Of a DNA stretch of 64,000 bases, positions 52,501 to 58,779 are shown in pieces (position 1 is the stretch's first letter; the number at the start of each line of letters is the position of its first letter). This DNA comes from Aplidium turbinatum. Lineage: Eukaryota > Chordata > Ascidiacea > Aplousobranchia > Polyclinidae. The notes under the pieces are model-generated. The model was not told the origin of the DNA. It did no database searches and saw only the letters and a program-made list of their open reading frames with translations. The translations under genes and the position numbers were made by a program. The stretch is from positions 14,446,001-14,510,000 of the forward strand of contig OU964934.1 in assembly GCA_918807975.1 (NCBI GenBank). The letters run 5' to 3'.

Positions 52501-55500
52501 CTTAAAATTCCATTTGTTGACATTGTGTCAAAAATTTCAATAAAAGTAGCTTTTTTGCAGATAATAAAGGATAGGCTACTAAGGATCACTCACTTGTAAA
52601 ACTTTTTGGCTTGAAATGGAATGTTTGTTGCAGTGTAGAGATTATCATTCACTACGTGACCAGTGTGACATGATGAAGGAACTATTGTCACATCGCAACT
52701 TGAATTCTTTCCATCCCCAATCACAAAGGAAATGTTTTTTTCAGATGTGCTACAAAATATTTTATTTTTTGTAGCCAGTAAAAGTTAGTCAAACTAGATT
52801 TCAAGCATTTCGGGATGAGAAAACGGTACTACGAAAGTTTATCGAACGACAGTTTATCGAACGACTATTGATCGAACGATAGCTAATCGAAACAACAGTT
52901 TATCGAACGACGGTTAATCGAAACGTCTGTTTATCGAAACGACTGTTCATCGAACGAAAATTAATCGAACGACTAACCCTAACCGTAGATAAAATTTGCT
53001 TCGGGAAATTCGTCGTCCGATAAACTGTCGTTTCGATAAACAGTCGGTTCGATTAACTGTCGTTTCGATGAATTGTCGTTAGATAAACTGTCTTTCGATA
53101 AACTGTCGTTCCATTGACTGTCGTTTGATAAATTGTCTTTCGATAAATTGTCGAGTCACGGAGAAAACGAAGGTTCTAATGATACGCACCTTTTGGCACT
53201 AACAGGAGTATGGTGGCTAGTCTTTTTCTTTTAAGTATTCTTCTTTCAGCAATTACGCCCACCCAATTTACAACACCCTGGGTAAAGGTGAGCGGTGTTT
53301 TTCAACAACCAGCTTAAGCTGGGAGTCAAACCAGGTTTGCATAATTTGAAAACCAACACCTTATTTGCTGCGCCATCTCAACTACTTTTTGTTCAAAGTA
53401 TAAAAATTCGTGTTCTCAGTATTTAGTGTGAATAAATTAATATGATAATTTTCTTTTTCTCTCAACATATTCTAATTTTGTGGTTTAAAGTGATATGAAG
53501 AGCAGGTACTATACATGGCTGCTTTAGAAATCATATGACGTAGTCCACAAAGAATATACAAAAAAAAGGCGTTTTTTTTTAAATTTGCAAACACAGCCAC
53601 TTCAAACTACTCGCCAGATGCCACACAACTCAAACCGAAAAGCTCACACAATTCCATAAAAATGTACTACAGTACAATTGCAAGGTGGTTGCATGTGTTT
53701 ATCTTGTAATTTCAAACGATAAAGACAGTGCGCAACTAAATGATGTTATTATGAAAGAACCTGAATGAAAACTGCCTCCAAATTTTTGACCTTAGCCCAA
53801 TACATAGCTTATTTTCATCACAAACACCAATAAAAATTATTTTGTCGTTTTAAAGCTGTTTTTTCTTATGGCCTCACTGGTAACCCATATTTTATCTAAG
53901 GATTTCGGCACGCAAGCACTGATCACTGATTCCATACTTATTTTTTTCAAAAATGTGAAGTGTTTACAGTTCTTACCACAAACAATTATAATTAATTGGC
54001 TTACGCACCATGCATCGCTACTGCATTTTCCATATGCAACAAATGAGTAGACATTTCGTCTGTGTTTGACTAAATTGCATTAAGCCTATGAAGAAAAAAA
54101 GACAAACGTTCACGTGTTTTAAAAAACTATCTAAGAAACGTTTTGTTTCCTTAAGAACGGTAAGCTTAAATGAGTTTCAGTTCAGGAACTTCAAACTGAC
54201 AGTTTCGAAATTTTGAGTAAAGTGTAAAGCTGTGCAACGAAATTGTCGAAGCAACTTCCGGTGTAAAAGTTAAATTTGTAAACGAACTAATATTGTCACA
54301 CCGACTCGTGCAATGTCATTCAATGGATAGTTAGCTGTAGCTTTGTAAAGTTCAACTTTCTTTTTATTAAAAATACTTTTTTGTAATTAAGTAGTTTTCA
54401 AACTTAATTATTCAATTTCAAAGTAAAGGTGTTAAACTGGAGTTTCTTAAATTGAAGTTCCTTAAAATTTTACTAATGTTCGTAAGCTTATGTGAATTTT
54501 TTTTTCCATCATTTGTTTTACAATCGAAGATTGACAGCATGTATGAGCACTTATAAATCACCATGTATACTACGTCTGTTTGGTGTACTTCGACATTTGA
54601 AATAAACTTTTTTTTTACCCACCTAGGACTGGCTACTGCAAGATACGGTTCACCGGGGCTTAAAGAAGTTTCCTGCCTTCTGGTCAAGTTTCTCAAGAAT
54701 TCTTTTGAGGCTTCGGTTCTATTAATTGTGACTTCTTCATCGTAATATATGCCAATTACAAAGAAGCAGCTGTAATTAAAAACATTGCATATTCCATTAT
54801 AATCCTTAACCTAGCAATGGAAAGTGATGTAAACTTTCTAAATAGGATTAATTTACTGTTGTGAAGTTTTGTTGTGTTTAAAACTTAAAGTCGGTTGTTG
54901 TAGCGGCGTCGCTTTCCTACAAGGTGCGCTTTTCTTTATTGCCTACCCTACACCCTCGTTGAGTCGCTATTTGCAAGTTTCTTGAGTTGAAGTAGAGTGC
55001 CAATAGAAAATCGTAGCTATCGTTGCTTGACGATGTGTTTATGCTTTACTAAGTATTACTATTACAAATGCGTAGTGTAGTTAAGCATAAGATGGGATAG
55101 GCCTATTTTATTTGGAATTGTTATTACAATCGTTACATTTTTTAATAGCCTTCTGGTTCAAACCTAACTTGATTGCTGTTATGGAAACTAATAAGTTTTA
55201 GCAGGTAGTATTTGAATATGAAAAGTTTTAATAAAAGCATTTGCAGCAAAGAAGTATTTGGATAAAAAAAATTTACCTTATACATGTAGCTCCGTTTCTT
55301 TGGTCAACATCTTTGAAGGTCAACAGCATTGTATTCCCAACTGTGTCGATTGTAGGCGATGGAACCGACGGAGCTGCACGCAATTGTTCATATACGTCAA
55401 TGTTCATAAATATGGTTTTTCGAACGTTTGCGTTTACGCTGACGGTGTCAATATTTTTTGTATGCGCGTACATCACTGCCTAGGAGTGAATCTCGACCGA

Positions 55501-58425
55501 CAATTAATCTACAAACACCATGCTGAAGCCCTCCATGCTAAGCTATCAGCACGCAACAACTTGCTGAAATGCTTAACTGGAACATCCTGGGGCTCTAGTA
55601 CATCTGCACTCTGTACAGGTGCTCTTGCACTTGTTTACAGCACCTCCGAATATGCTTCCCCCACTTGGTTCCGCAGCGCACACACTGGCAAAATTGACAC
55701 TGCCCTCAACACCATCATGAGAATAATCACTAGCTGCCTGCTTCTAACTCCCACCGACTTTTTTCCGGTGCTATCCGGCATCGCCCCAGTTAGACTGCGT
55801 AGGGAAAATCACGTTACGCAGTCTAGTTTTACAAGCTATGTCAAGGGATGACCACCTCATGAACCAGATTGTCCAAATTCGCACTCTTAAAATCCCCAGG
55901 GCTTGAAATCTCGACGTCCCTTTTCCTGACATGCTGCAGATATCTGCAAGTCCAAGTTTCACATTACCGAAGTTTGGAACAGTGAATGGAGAAAAGTTGT
56001 GAGACCAACCCAATTCACAGTCCCTCCCAATACCAACACTCCACCCGGAGCAGAACTACCTCGGAAGGAATGGGTGAAGCTCAATCGCTTACTGACTGGG
56101 GTGGGCTGTTTCAACAGCAACATGTTTCAATGGGGCCTCACCGACTCACCATCTTGTGCATGTGCCTCAGAATCTCAGACTGCATAACACATTATCTACC
56201 AATGTCTTGTATATCGACCCTAGGACAGATATATGGAGTGTGGACCTCACAACGCTCGATGACCACACAATCCATTTTACACCAATTTCATTTAAGATAC
56301 GCCGATTTTTTTCAGAAACTTCCTTAAAATAAGGTAAAGAAACAAAAGACTTATACTGGGTAGATGGAAGCACTAAACGTTGAGATTGTCGTTGGCAAGC
56401 ACCAAGCATGCTTTTTCAGAAATCCATTGAGGCGCAACGTATTGTGTAATGACAAGTCCACGTATCGGACAATGCTCTATACACAGTTCTTTCCATTCAA
56501 CTGTTCCTTGAAGTACGACCAGAAGTAAATGGTCGTTATTTGGTTTCCCAGTTGTGAATTTGTTGGTGTACAGTAGTGTTCATGAAAAATATTAGAGTTC
56601 GATCCTGTAGAAGTTGAATCGTTTTCTTACTTTTCAGTTCGCATACGTAATCGAAAGAGTAGTCGTTGCAATGAGGGGTAGCTCTCCATTTCCAATCATA
56701 ATACTGGATCATATAAACACAGTTCCATGATGAAGGCTCTTCTCCTGCCCATATGGCGTTACGCCTTACAAACGGAATCTGGTTGAGCCAATAAGGCATC
56801 TCGTTATCTTCTTTTCTCAGTCCAATCCAAGCTGTGATTAAGAAAATAAATTGAAACAAGTTTAAATTGCTTGATATTTCAGCTTCAAATTATTGCTAAA
56901 GCATAACACGAATAAAGATGATTATTTTGTGTCCACTTTGATAATATATGTTACTATACCCTAAATGAATTCAATTTCTCCTGATGGTAGCGTCATTGAA
57001 GTGTCTTGCCAAGGCAAAGCAACATGTTTTAGATTGATAAGAACGTCGAGCAGGCGTTCTCAAGTTCAATAATCGATCAGTACGCAGCCAATTAACTCTC
57101 GAGACTATGCACAGTTGCAGAACCTTTAATTCATGCTGTTATAAAACTCAAATCTTAAAAATTTAAATTCAAATGCATGTTAATATAACAGTCTTGTTTA
57201 GTTGGTTGCGTGGCAGGGTGGTAAGTACCCAAGCACGCGGTTTGAATGACGTAGTTTCGATACCACTGCAAAACAGGCGGCTGTACGGCGGTATCACATT
57301 TAGTCGTATGCCAAAGTGATGACAAACAGCTGACTCGATGAGTAGGCTACATGTCTTTTTCTGCTTCCACCTACCTGTTGTGTTGCATGTACTGTATGCG
57401 ATTCGAAGGATTGTCACATGGAGTAAAATAAATATTATTTTTTTTAGTTGACGACAGCAAGTTGGTAGGCTATATCAAAATAATTTTATAAGGCAACACA
57501 AAAAAAAAATTACATGATTACAAATTGAAATACATCCTTTTATAAGTTGTTTAAAAAATGATAAAGCTTTGGTAGATAGTTCACTTTGTTGTACCATAGA
57601 CATAGGAAACTGAGTAACTTCAATGGGTTTAGCATATTTTAATGTTATTTTTGTTGCGCAAGAAAGTATGCGGATCTAACATAAACAAGCAAATAAAAAC
57701 TCTTTCAAACCTTTTCAACACATCGTTGTTTTAAAAAATAACCTAAAAATACAATAATAATGAAAATGTCTGTCGATTGCGGAGTGGCACCCCTTGTTTA
57801 CAGCTCTTGGTTTCTCTCATGATTATAGGCACTAAAGAAATGAATCGATGAACAGCGTAAACGAATCTAGCACTGATGATGTCAAGGTCTCGCCCGGAAA
57901 GGAAAACTCAGGTATCTTTCAGCAAGTATCTTTCAGTCTGTCAGCAAGCAAAACCTTCTGGATAAACATCTGATAAACGTGGCCACATGGAATGTGAAAA
58001 CAATGTTTCACCACTGAAAAACGTGAAATTATCATAAAAGAAGCAGCGAGGCTCAAAAGTAACGTGATTGGCATAGCGAAGACCCTTTCGTCAGGCAAAG
58101 AAAATTTTGTAACGCCAGAAGGCTGGGACCTTTTTTACGCTGGAGGCAACACCAAGTAGGCCTATATCTTTATATGGTAGGTTATTTTTTTAAGCTTGCG
58201 CAAGTTGTTACAACAATAAAAAATGAACAGTTATACCAGATGAACTCCATATTCCTTTATCATATCGAGCATTTGCTTCTTTCAATAAAAATGCATGAGT
58301 TTCTTTGTCAGGTACAGAAGCCAGTTGTGCTCCTTTTGCAATGCAGGATTCCTTGGCCTGGTCAAAGCTTTGGTTGGAGTTTTGAGAAAACACGAAATAA
58401 CTAGACCGGAATTTTTTAAACGATT
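26567..58425 (-). CDS. Gene 2: C-type lectin receptor-type protein tyrosine phosphatase, inverted paralog
   Basis: I place 24 exons, listed 5' to 3' in + coordinates: 58425-58237, 56831-56631, 55373-55277, 54769-54623, 52749-52594, 51976-51876, 51414-51324, 51096-50999, 42732-42658, 41072-40912, 40711-40624, 38974-38892, 38696-38562, 38171-38034, 37664-37516, 37188-37053, 35372-35266, 33150-33032, 32339-32263, 31107-30973, 29902-29765, 29397-29258, 27268-27133, 26644-26567. The join is open for 990 codons to TGA (26567-26569). Exon lengths equal those of gene 1 except +6, -9 and +3 bp in the exons at 55277, 40624 and 38034. The FN3 exons are missing. The first exon starts in phase 1, so a signal-peptide exon must lie upstream; I could not find it. 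One donor is GC. No frame-breaking change is visible in these exons. Confidence 0.9.
27133..33150 (-). CDS. Gene 2 exons: D2 domain, probable pseudophosphatase
   Basis: Exons 33150-33032, 32339-32263, 31107-30973, 29902-29765, 29397-29258 and 27268-27133, plus the last coding exon 26644-26567. Landmarks: ERTLIPYDHSRV, PYINASFIQ, LIATQGPMSNT, CFLYWPEE, FSQWAEHE, P-loop HCSDGLGRTG, and MVSSLDQYKLCY. As in gene 1, the WPD acid is lost (WAE) and the Q loop has SS, while CX5R is kept. EKNRVKEK of gene 1 is EKNIVKER here. The protein ends YSNFKA. A scaffolding or regulatory role is likely. Confidence 0.92.
27360..28029. repeat. Nested inverted repeats around a hammerhead-like motif
   Basis: Bases 27360-27378 (ttctggtgtaaactaagct) are the exact reverse complement of 28011-28029. 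Inside, 27627-27649 is the exact reverse complement of 27963-27985 (key block ggcttcgtatgcctatgg). Between them, 27859-27886 reads CTGACGA, GACATC-TTGT-GATGTC, GAAA on the + strand. A relative of the inner block lies near 57570-57610. I take it as an inserted, Penelope-like or retrozyme-like remnant; no protein is encoded. Confidence 0.6.
29090..29205 (-). repeat. Old tRNA-like SINE remnant shared with gene 1
   Basis: This is the counterpart of 17950-18070 in the matching D2 intron. It shares ttgaatcca.gttgagtcat and the following text. Its position and orientation relative to the gene are the same, so the insertion is older than the duplication. Confidence 0.6.
31455..31516 (+). mobile_element. 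LINE 3'-end scrap
   Basis: It ends with ccccagaggctcacacgac and an ACG-type run, the same terminus as at 25935-26092 and 44698-44808. Only the last 60 bases or so of the element are recognisable. Confidence 0.55.
31785..31905 (-). repeat. tRNA-derived SINE, copy 2
   Basis: On the - strand it carries cggttcgacgttcgg (B box region), then ccattcagtggcagttagta and aatggaataattc, matching the SINE at 23243-23420. The A-box end is lost or diverged. It lies in a D2 intron of gene 2. Confidence 0.7.
33566..33697. repeat. Small palindromic MITE with hammerhead-like arms
   Basis: The left end (actcactaaaaaccttaaca) and right end (ttaaggtgcttagtgagt) are inverted repeats of about 36 bp. Both arms contain a GATGATCC...GGTGAAATA or CTGATGTTCTAAGGTGAAATA core, related to the motif at 11066-11097. 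It lies between the D1 and D2 exons of gene 2 and is absent from gene 1. Confidence 0.7.
33876..35222. mobile_element. Non-autonomous hAT element with 8-bp target duplication
   Basis: It starts CAGGGGTCACCAAATGG and ends with TTGGTGACCCCTG, its inverted partner. It is flanked by ctctagag on both sides (33868-33875 and 35223-35230), a perfect 8-bp target duplication. GC-rich subterminal repeats (gcggcccgc) are typical of this hAT group. No transposase frame is visible in its 1.35 kb; the hydrophobic open frame at 34570-34848 is not a known hAT part. It inserted into the D1-D2 intron of gene 2, since gene 1 has only 477 bp there. Confidence 0.92.
34411..34520 (-). pseudogene. RNU6: U6 snRNA retrocopy nested in the hAT element
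   Basis: Read on the - strand it follows U6 snRNA from TGCTTCGGCAGAACATATAC through GATACAGAGA, AGCATGGCCCC, GCGCAAGGGTGACACGCAAA and CGTGAAACGTTCC to the 3' end, then an A run. A 12-bp direct repeat agtactgcaaaa flanks it (34389-34400 and 34515-34526). This shows LINE-type retroposition of the RNA rather than a native locus. It differs from canonical U6 at a few sites, for example AAAATTAGC where other U6 has GAAGATTAGC, and the C-U near the ACAGAGA-proximal loop is lost. Confidence 0.9.
35266..40711 (-). CDS. Gene 2 exons: phosphatase domain D1 with altered motifs
   Basis: Exons 40711-40624, 38974-38892, 38696-38562, 38171-38034, 37664-37516, 37188-37053 and 35372-35266. Kept: CKNILPYDSSRV, NGHINASYID, FIATQGP, FWTMIWQ, KCSKYWPDE, WPDHGVP, and VQTLNQYIFLYK. 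Changed: the phosphotyrosine loop LNRYK of gene 1 is reduced to SCK by an in-frame 9-bp loss, removing its Tyr, and the P-loop is HCSASAGRTG, with Ser for the first Gly. Catalytic Cys, Arg and Asp remain. Substrate binding should be impaired or shifted, which needs enzymology. One exon (38034) is 3 bp longer and uses a GTTAAT donor. Confidence 0.92.
35694..36905. mobile_element. hAT-like element carrying a LINE fragment
   Basis: The left end CAGAGGTTCTTAACCGGGGG and the right-hand gggtgccaatgagaaaaaag followed by gttcagaa match the style of hAT ends of the type CAG-GGTTCTTAACC. The right end has decayed and I could not prove a target duplication. At 36290-36560 it contains a LINE reverse-transcriptase tail. 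Confidence 0.5.
36290..36560 (+). mobile_element. LINE reverse-transcriptase C-terminal fragment
   Basis: A + frame reads LRSRLGIHQLEDVMKCRRLR followed by WYGHVQRTKKS. This is the widespread C-terminal motif of non-LTR reverse transcriptases (RLRW-GH-V-R). It is about 60 codons long and isolated. It sits between the last two D1 exons of gene 2. Confidence 0.75.
38388..38489. repeat. Small palindromic MITE
   Basis: The ends catcccaaacagccac and gtggctgtctgggatg are inverted repeats that continue through atctggtccagat, giving arms of about 33 bp around a short loop. It lies in a D1 intron of gene 2. No target duplication is certain. Confidence 0.75.
39242..39851. repeat. piggyBac-like MITE
   Basis: The left end CCCTTAGAAGG and right end CCTTCAAAGGG are inverted. 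They are followed inward by GGGGAGG-GGCTGTCGATTC and the reverse complement of GAATTGACAGCTCC. The right end abuts TTAA and the left end abuts ATAA, consistent with a worn TTAA target site of piggyBac type. It is 610 bp and non-coding, in the first D1 intron of gene 2. Confidence 0.6.
40025..40240 (-). mobile_element. LINE or SINE 3' end with ATCA tail
   Basis: On the - strand it ends AATAAACCAATCAATCAATC, a short tandem repeat tail like that of L2/CR1-type elements. Compare the ACTGAACTGAACTG tail at 44690. Upstream lies about 170 bp with cttgactcgaagaccgtcat. No coding part remains. Confidence 0.5.
40912..51096 (-). CDS. Gene 2 exons: juxtamembrane tail
   Basis: Exons 51096-50999, 42732-42658 and 41072-40912. 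They retain NPYDDV, the ITIM-like and Y-x-N motif SEYENIAL, and EVYDNT. Two tyrosines of gene 1 are gone: DVYVPS became DVNESS, and SPYEIPPSEY became KIRESEY. The wedge helix RLKEIYTAMMQQD is unchanged. The intron 42733-50998 separating the first two exons is about 8.3 kb, filled by transposons, against 236 bp in gene 1. Confidence 0.88.
42860..43010 (-). mobile_element. LINE ORF2 tail fragment
   Basis: On the - strand a frame reads MYKWGLAPSLACECGGEEQT then ADHVILECP, the HKWG...C-C-G-E-QT-H-C motif at the C-terminus of jockey-like ORF2 proteins. It is truncated and lies head to head with the next LINE. Confidence 0.7.
43130..43745 (+). mobile_element. LINE A: jockey-like ORF2 C-terminus, split by LINE B
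   Basis: Pieces in more than one + frame read YCALVW, RSARCRHNIETAINSTLH and TVTGCLVP, then RLNRLRTGVG, MHQWGMAFSSCECGDVELT and VDHIIND. This is the RT thumb and C-terminal Cys/His motif. The frame is broken by shifts. At 43745 it stops in NGVEGVSV; the expected LDDETKDC continues at 44698. The intervening 950 bp are a second LINE. Confidence 0.8.
43746..44697 (+). mobile_element. LINE B: L2/CR1-like 3' end inserted in LINE A
   Basis: An unbroken frame from about 43760 to 44390 encodes NYLGVTLDERLTWDSHIINL, LRALYYALFQSKIQYSIINW, LQNKFNRSC and a basic tail, which is the C-terminal part of a non-LTR reverse transcriptase, about 205 residues. The 3' untranslated region ends AATAAACTGAACTGAACTG, a microsatellite tail. 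Short flanking tgtc copies on each side are consistent with a target duplication. The RT palm and endonuclease are missing (5' truncation). It looks young, as the reading frame is open. Confidence 0.85.
44698..44808 (+). mobile_element. LINE A: 3' remainder
   Basis: It opens with LDDETKDC and a stop, then the 3' untranslated text ending in ccacaggctcacaccacgac and an ACG run, as at 26040-26092. It completes LINE A on the far side of LINE B. Confidence 0.8.
45520..46283 (+). mobile_element. Penelope-like element, RT and GIY-YIG endonuclease fragment
   Basis: The reverse transcriptase part has YLRYVDDVFAIF, then NPIT-like FTVEKANQTIPFLDV and VWRKPTNTNLLLNF. A linker with FIANNYPTWFFNKVLRGFL follows, then the endonuclease region with VVYKFTC and CTYIGMSTRHLAARV, the GIY-YIG form with the conserved Arg. 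RT followed by GIY-YIG is diagnostic of Penelope-like retroelements. The copy is 5' truncated, is not intact, and runs at its 3' side into hAT-like sequence at 46283. Confidence 0.85.
46283..46462 (+). repeat. Fragment of the hAT-B family, without the inner MITE
   Basis: The stretch aatggcacggaagggcatca through gttatattgcaaactatg and cagtagc matches 48319-48512 inside the hAT at 47736. Here the sequence runs straight through the point where that copy carries a 417-bp MITE. It therefore shows the unfilled site. Confidence 0.7.
46463..47735. other. Intronic sequence, low-complexity tracts
   Basis: No gene is seen. A T run lies at about 47322-47344, followed by a region rich in tttt and gaattt. 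A possible B-box-like gttcgattcc at about 46651 is too weak to call a SINE. Confidence 0.4.
47736..48626. mobile_element. Non-autonomous hAT-B with 8-bp target duplication
   Basis: The left end CAGGGGCGCCGGAGCG and right end CGCTTCCGGCGCCCCTG are inverted repeats. The flanks tatatgcc at 47728-47735 and 48627-48634 are a perfect 8-bp duplication. No transposase is seen. It contains a nested MITE at 47902-48318. A second copy of its right end follows at 48831-48941. Confidence 0.9.
47902..48318. repeat. MITE nested in hAT-B, with proven empty site
   Basis: The ends catggccacctggagatgcg and the complement of cgtatctttaggtggccatg form arms of about 44 bp, including the shared tttgtcacattttgcaga. 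tggcacg is duplicated at 47895-47901 and 48319-48325. The related fragment at 46297 has a single tggcacg, that is, the empty site. The internal sequence has no coding potential. Confidence 0.88.
48635..48830 (-). repeat. Inverted mosaic segment
   Basis: On the - strand it contains taatagtaggatctggac and later gaccaaacag, matching 46470-46520 just beyond the first hAT-B fragment. It therefore looks like an inverted piece of the same surrounding repeat. The origin is unclear; a Penelope-like terminal region is possible. Confidence 0.4.
48831..48941 (+). repeat. Second copy of the hAT-B right end
   Basis: From gcagtagcttacatgacctt through cgcttccggcgcccctg it repeats 48510-48626 with some changes in the C/G-rich part. 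It may derive from a second insertion or from local rearrangement. Confidence 0.75.
49000..49745 (-). mobile_element. Possible BEL/Pao gag-leader fossil
   Basis: A - strand frame (49253-49528) is strongly charged and predicted coiled coil (Q/E/K/L-rich heptads such as KKAQLRQEKAALEEK), preceded by an acidic Ser-rich leader in the adjoining sequence. That arrangement resembles the N-terminal gag part of BEL/Pao elements. The piece is broken, with at least two breaks. It may be an old partial copy of the family seen at 61.4-64.0 kb, but I could not match the two directly. Confidence 0.35.
49746..50998. other. Intronic sequence without recognised feature
   Basis: No exon or coding element was seen. 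It could include a decayed LTR belonging to the fragment on its left, but I found no matching second LTR. Donor-side gene 2 intron sequence begins just right of it, at the exon 50999-51096. Confidence 0.35.
51324..51414 (-). CDS. Gene 2 exon: transmembrane helix
   Basis: NGFDILW-type lead, then VIVVVAGVLLLLFLIFIICI and IRRR. Only two substitutions separate it from gene 1. It has equal length (91 bp) and phase. Confidence 0.95.
51876..55373 (-). CDS. Gene 2 exons: membrane-proximal extracellular domain
   Basis: Exons 55373-55277, 54769-54623, 52749-52594 and 51976-51876. It begins APSVPSPTIDTVG and RNGATCIRS, then CFFVIGIYYDEEV, the long loop with NISFVIGDGKNSS, and FYVIYTTPLVDGT. The first exon is 6 bp longer than in gene 1 (an extra two codons near its end). 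It joins directly to the lectin exon in phase 1. Confidence 0.88.
52078..52149 (+). repeat. tRNA-derived SINE remnant, counterpart of the gene 1 copy
   Basis: It shares agtggtgagagccttggctc-type text (here agtagtgagagccttggct) and caacgttccaaaagac with 7888-7962, at the same place and orientation relative to the gene. The B box has decayed to cgatttaacgtc. Confidence 0.7.
52318..52410 (+). repeat. Dispersed repeat, copy 3
   Basis: Carries gcctctacaagtatgcgaaa and aaggctttgtcagtcc as at 23940-24050. It is absent from the equivalent gene 1 intron. Confidence 0.65.
52835..53160. repeat. Foldback element with TTATCGAACGA oligomer arms
   Basis: The left arm, about 52838-52975, repeats gtttatcgaacgacag and variants about eight times. 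The right arm, about 53008-53158, repeats the complement ctgtcgttcgataaac. A short core, taaccctaaccgtagataaa, lies between. The architecture is the same as at 8272-8750 but the unit differs. No coding capacity. Confidence 0.8.
55476..56335 (+). mobile_element. LINE ORF2 C-terminal fragment where FN3 exons are missing
   Basis: The + strand reads CLGVNLDRQLIYKHHAEALH, NNLLKCLTGTSWGSSTSALC, ALVYSTSEYASPTWFRSAHT and MRIITSCLLLTPTDFFPVL, then, after frame changes, WVKLNRLLTGVGCFNSNMFQ and WGLTDSPSCACASESQTA. This is the thumb and C-terminus of a jockey-like LINE. Several stops and shifts show it is dead. It occupies the gap between the gene 2 lectin exon and the membrane-proximal exon. Confidence 0.85.
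56631..58425 (-). CDS. Gene 2 exons: C-type lectin-like domain
   Basis: Exon 58425-58237 encodes SYFVFSQNSNQSFDQAKESC then IAKGAQLASVPDKETHAFLL, the N-terminal CTLD half with the first conserved Cys and the A-LA-V/I-x-x-x-x-E helix. Exon 56831-56631 encodes AWIGLRKEDNEMPYW, WAGEEPSSWNC, WKWRATPHC and DYVCEL. Four Cys fit the two canonical disulfides. EPS and WKW replace the EPN and WND sugar-site motifs. The halves join in phase 1. About 20 of 67 residues of the second half differ from gene 1, much more than in the TM or phosphatase exons. Confidence 0.9.
57190..57440 (+). repeat. tRNA-derived SINE in the lectin intron of gene 2
   Basis: The tRNA-like head has GTGGCAGGGTGGTAA (A-box-like) and AGTTTCGATACC (B-box-like). 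A body of about 150 bp ends in AATAAATATTATT. It is not related in sequence to the SINE at 23243. Confidence 0.6.
57890..58160 (+). mobile_element. LINE endonuclease N-terminal fragment
   Basis: The + strand reads NVATWNVKTM, a stop, then AARLKSNVIGIAKT and FVTPEGWDLFYAGGN. This is the start of an AP-type endonuclease of an RTE/CR1-like LINE (NVATWNVRTM...ET...GEGEF). It is dead and isolated, within 80 bp of a gene 2 exon. Confidence 0.75.
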
Positions 58426-58779
58426 CTGCAAACAATTATTGGCATCGTTATATTACTTTGTAGGCCTACAGTAATAGTAATGGAAGTGGGATCGTCAATG
58501 CTGCTTGTTAATGTTTTTCAAAATCATTTAGAAAAGTGCGATTAGTAGCTTTGACAACTAAGCAACATAAAACTGAAACAGGAAGAAATGAAAAGCATTA
58601 TTTCAACCAACATTAATAAGCTCAAAGAATTATGAGGCTGTTCACCAGGCATTTAGTTAAATAACATGATATGCGTCTCTTTTCCTACTATTTATAAAAA
58701 CCTATTGTAAGTGCTTGTCTGATGTATATTGGTTTCATGCTGATTGAAAACTGTGCAGTGTTGCGTATACAACTTGATT

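Noticed and set aside
52835-53160. A CRISPR-like array because of regular short repeats
   Set aside because: The repeats have no unique spacers, are inverted between two arms, and lie in an animal intron.
1022-58425. The two genes as two alleles wrongly assembled together
   Set aside because: Exons differ by in-frame indels and a missing cassette, introns differ strongly, and SINE insertions differ. These are paralogs unless long reads show otherwise.
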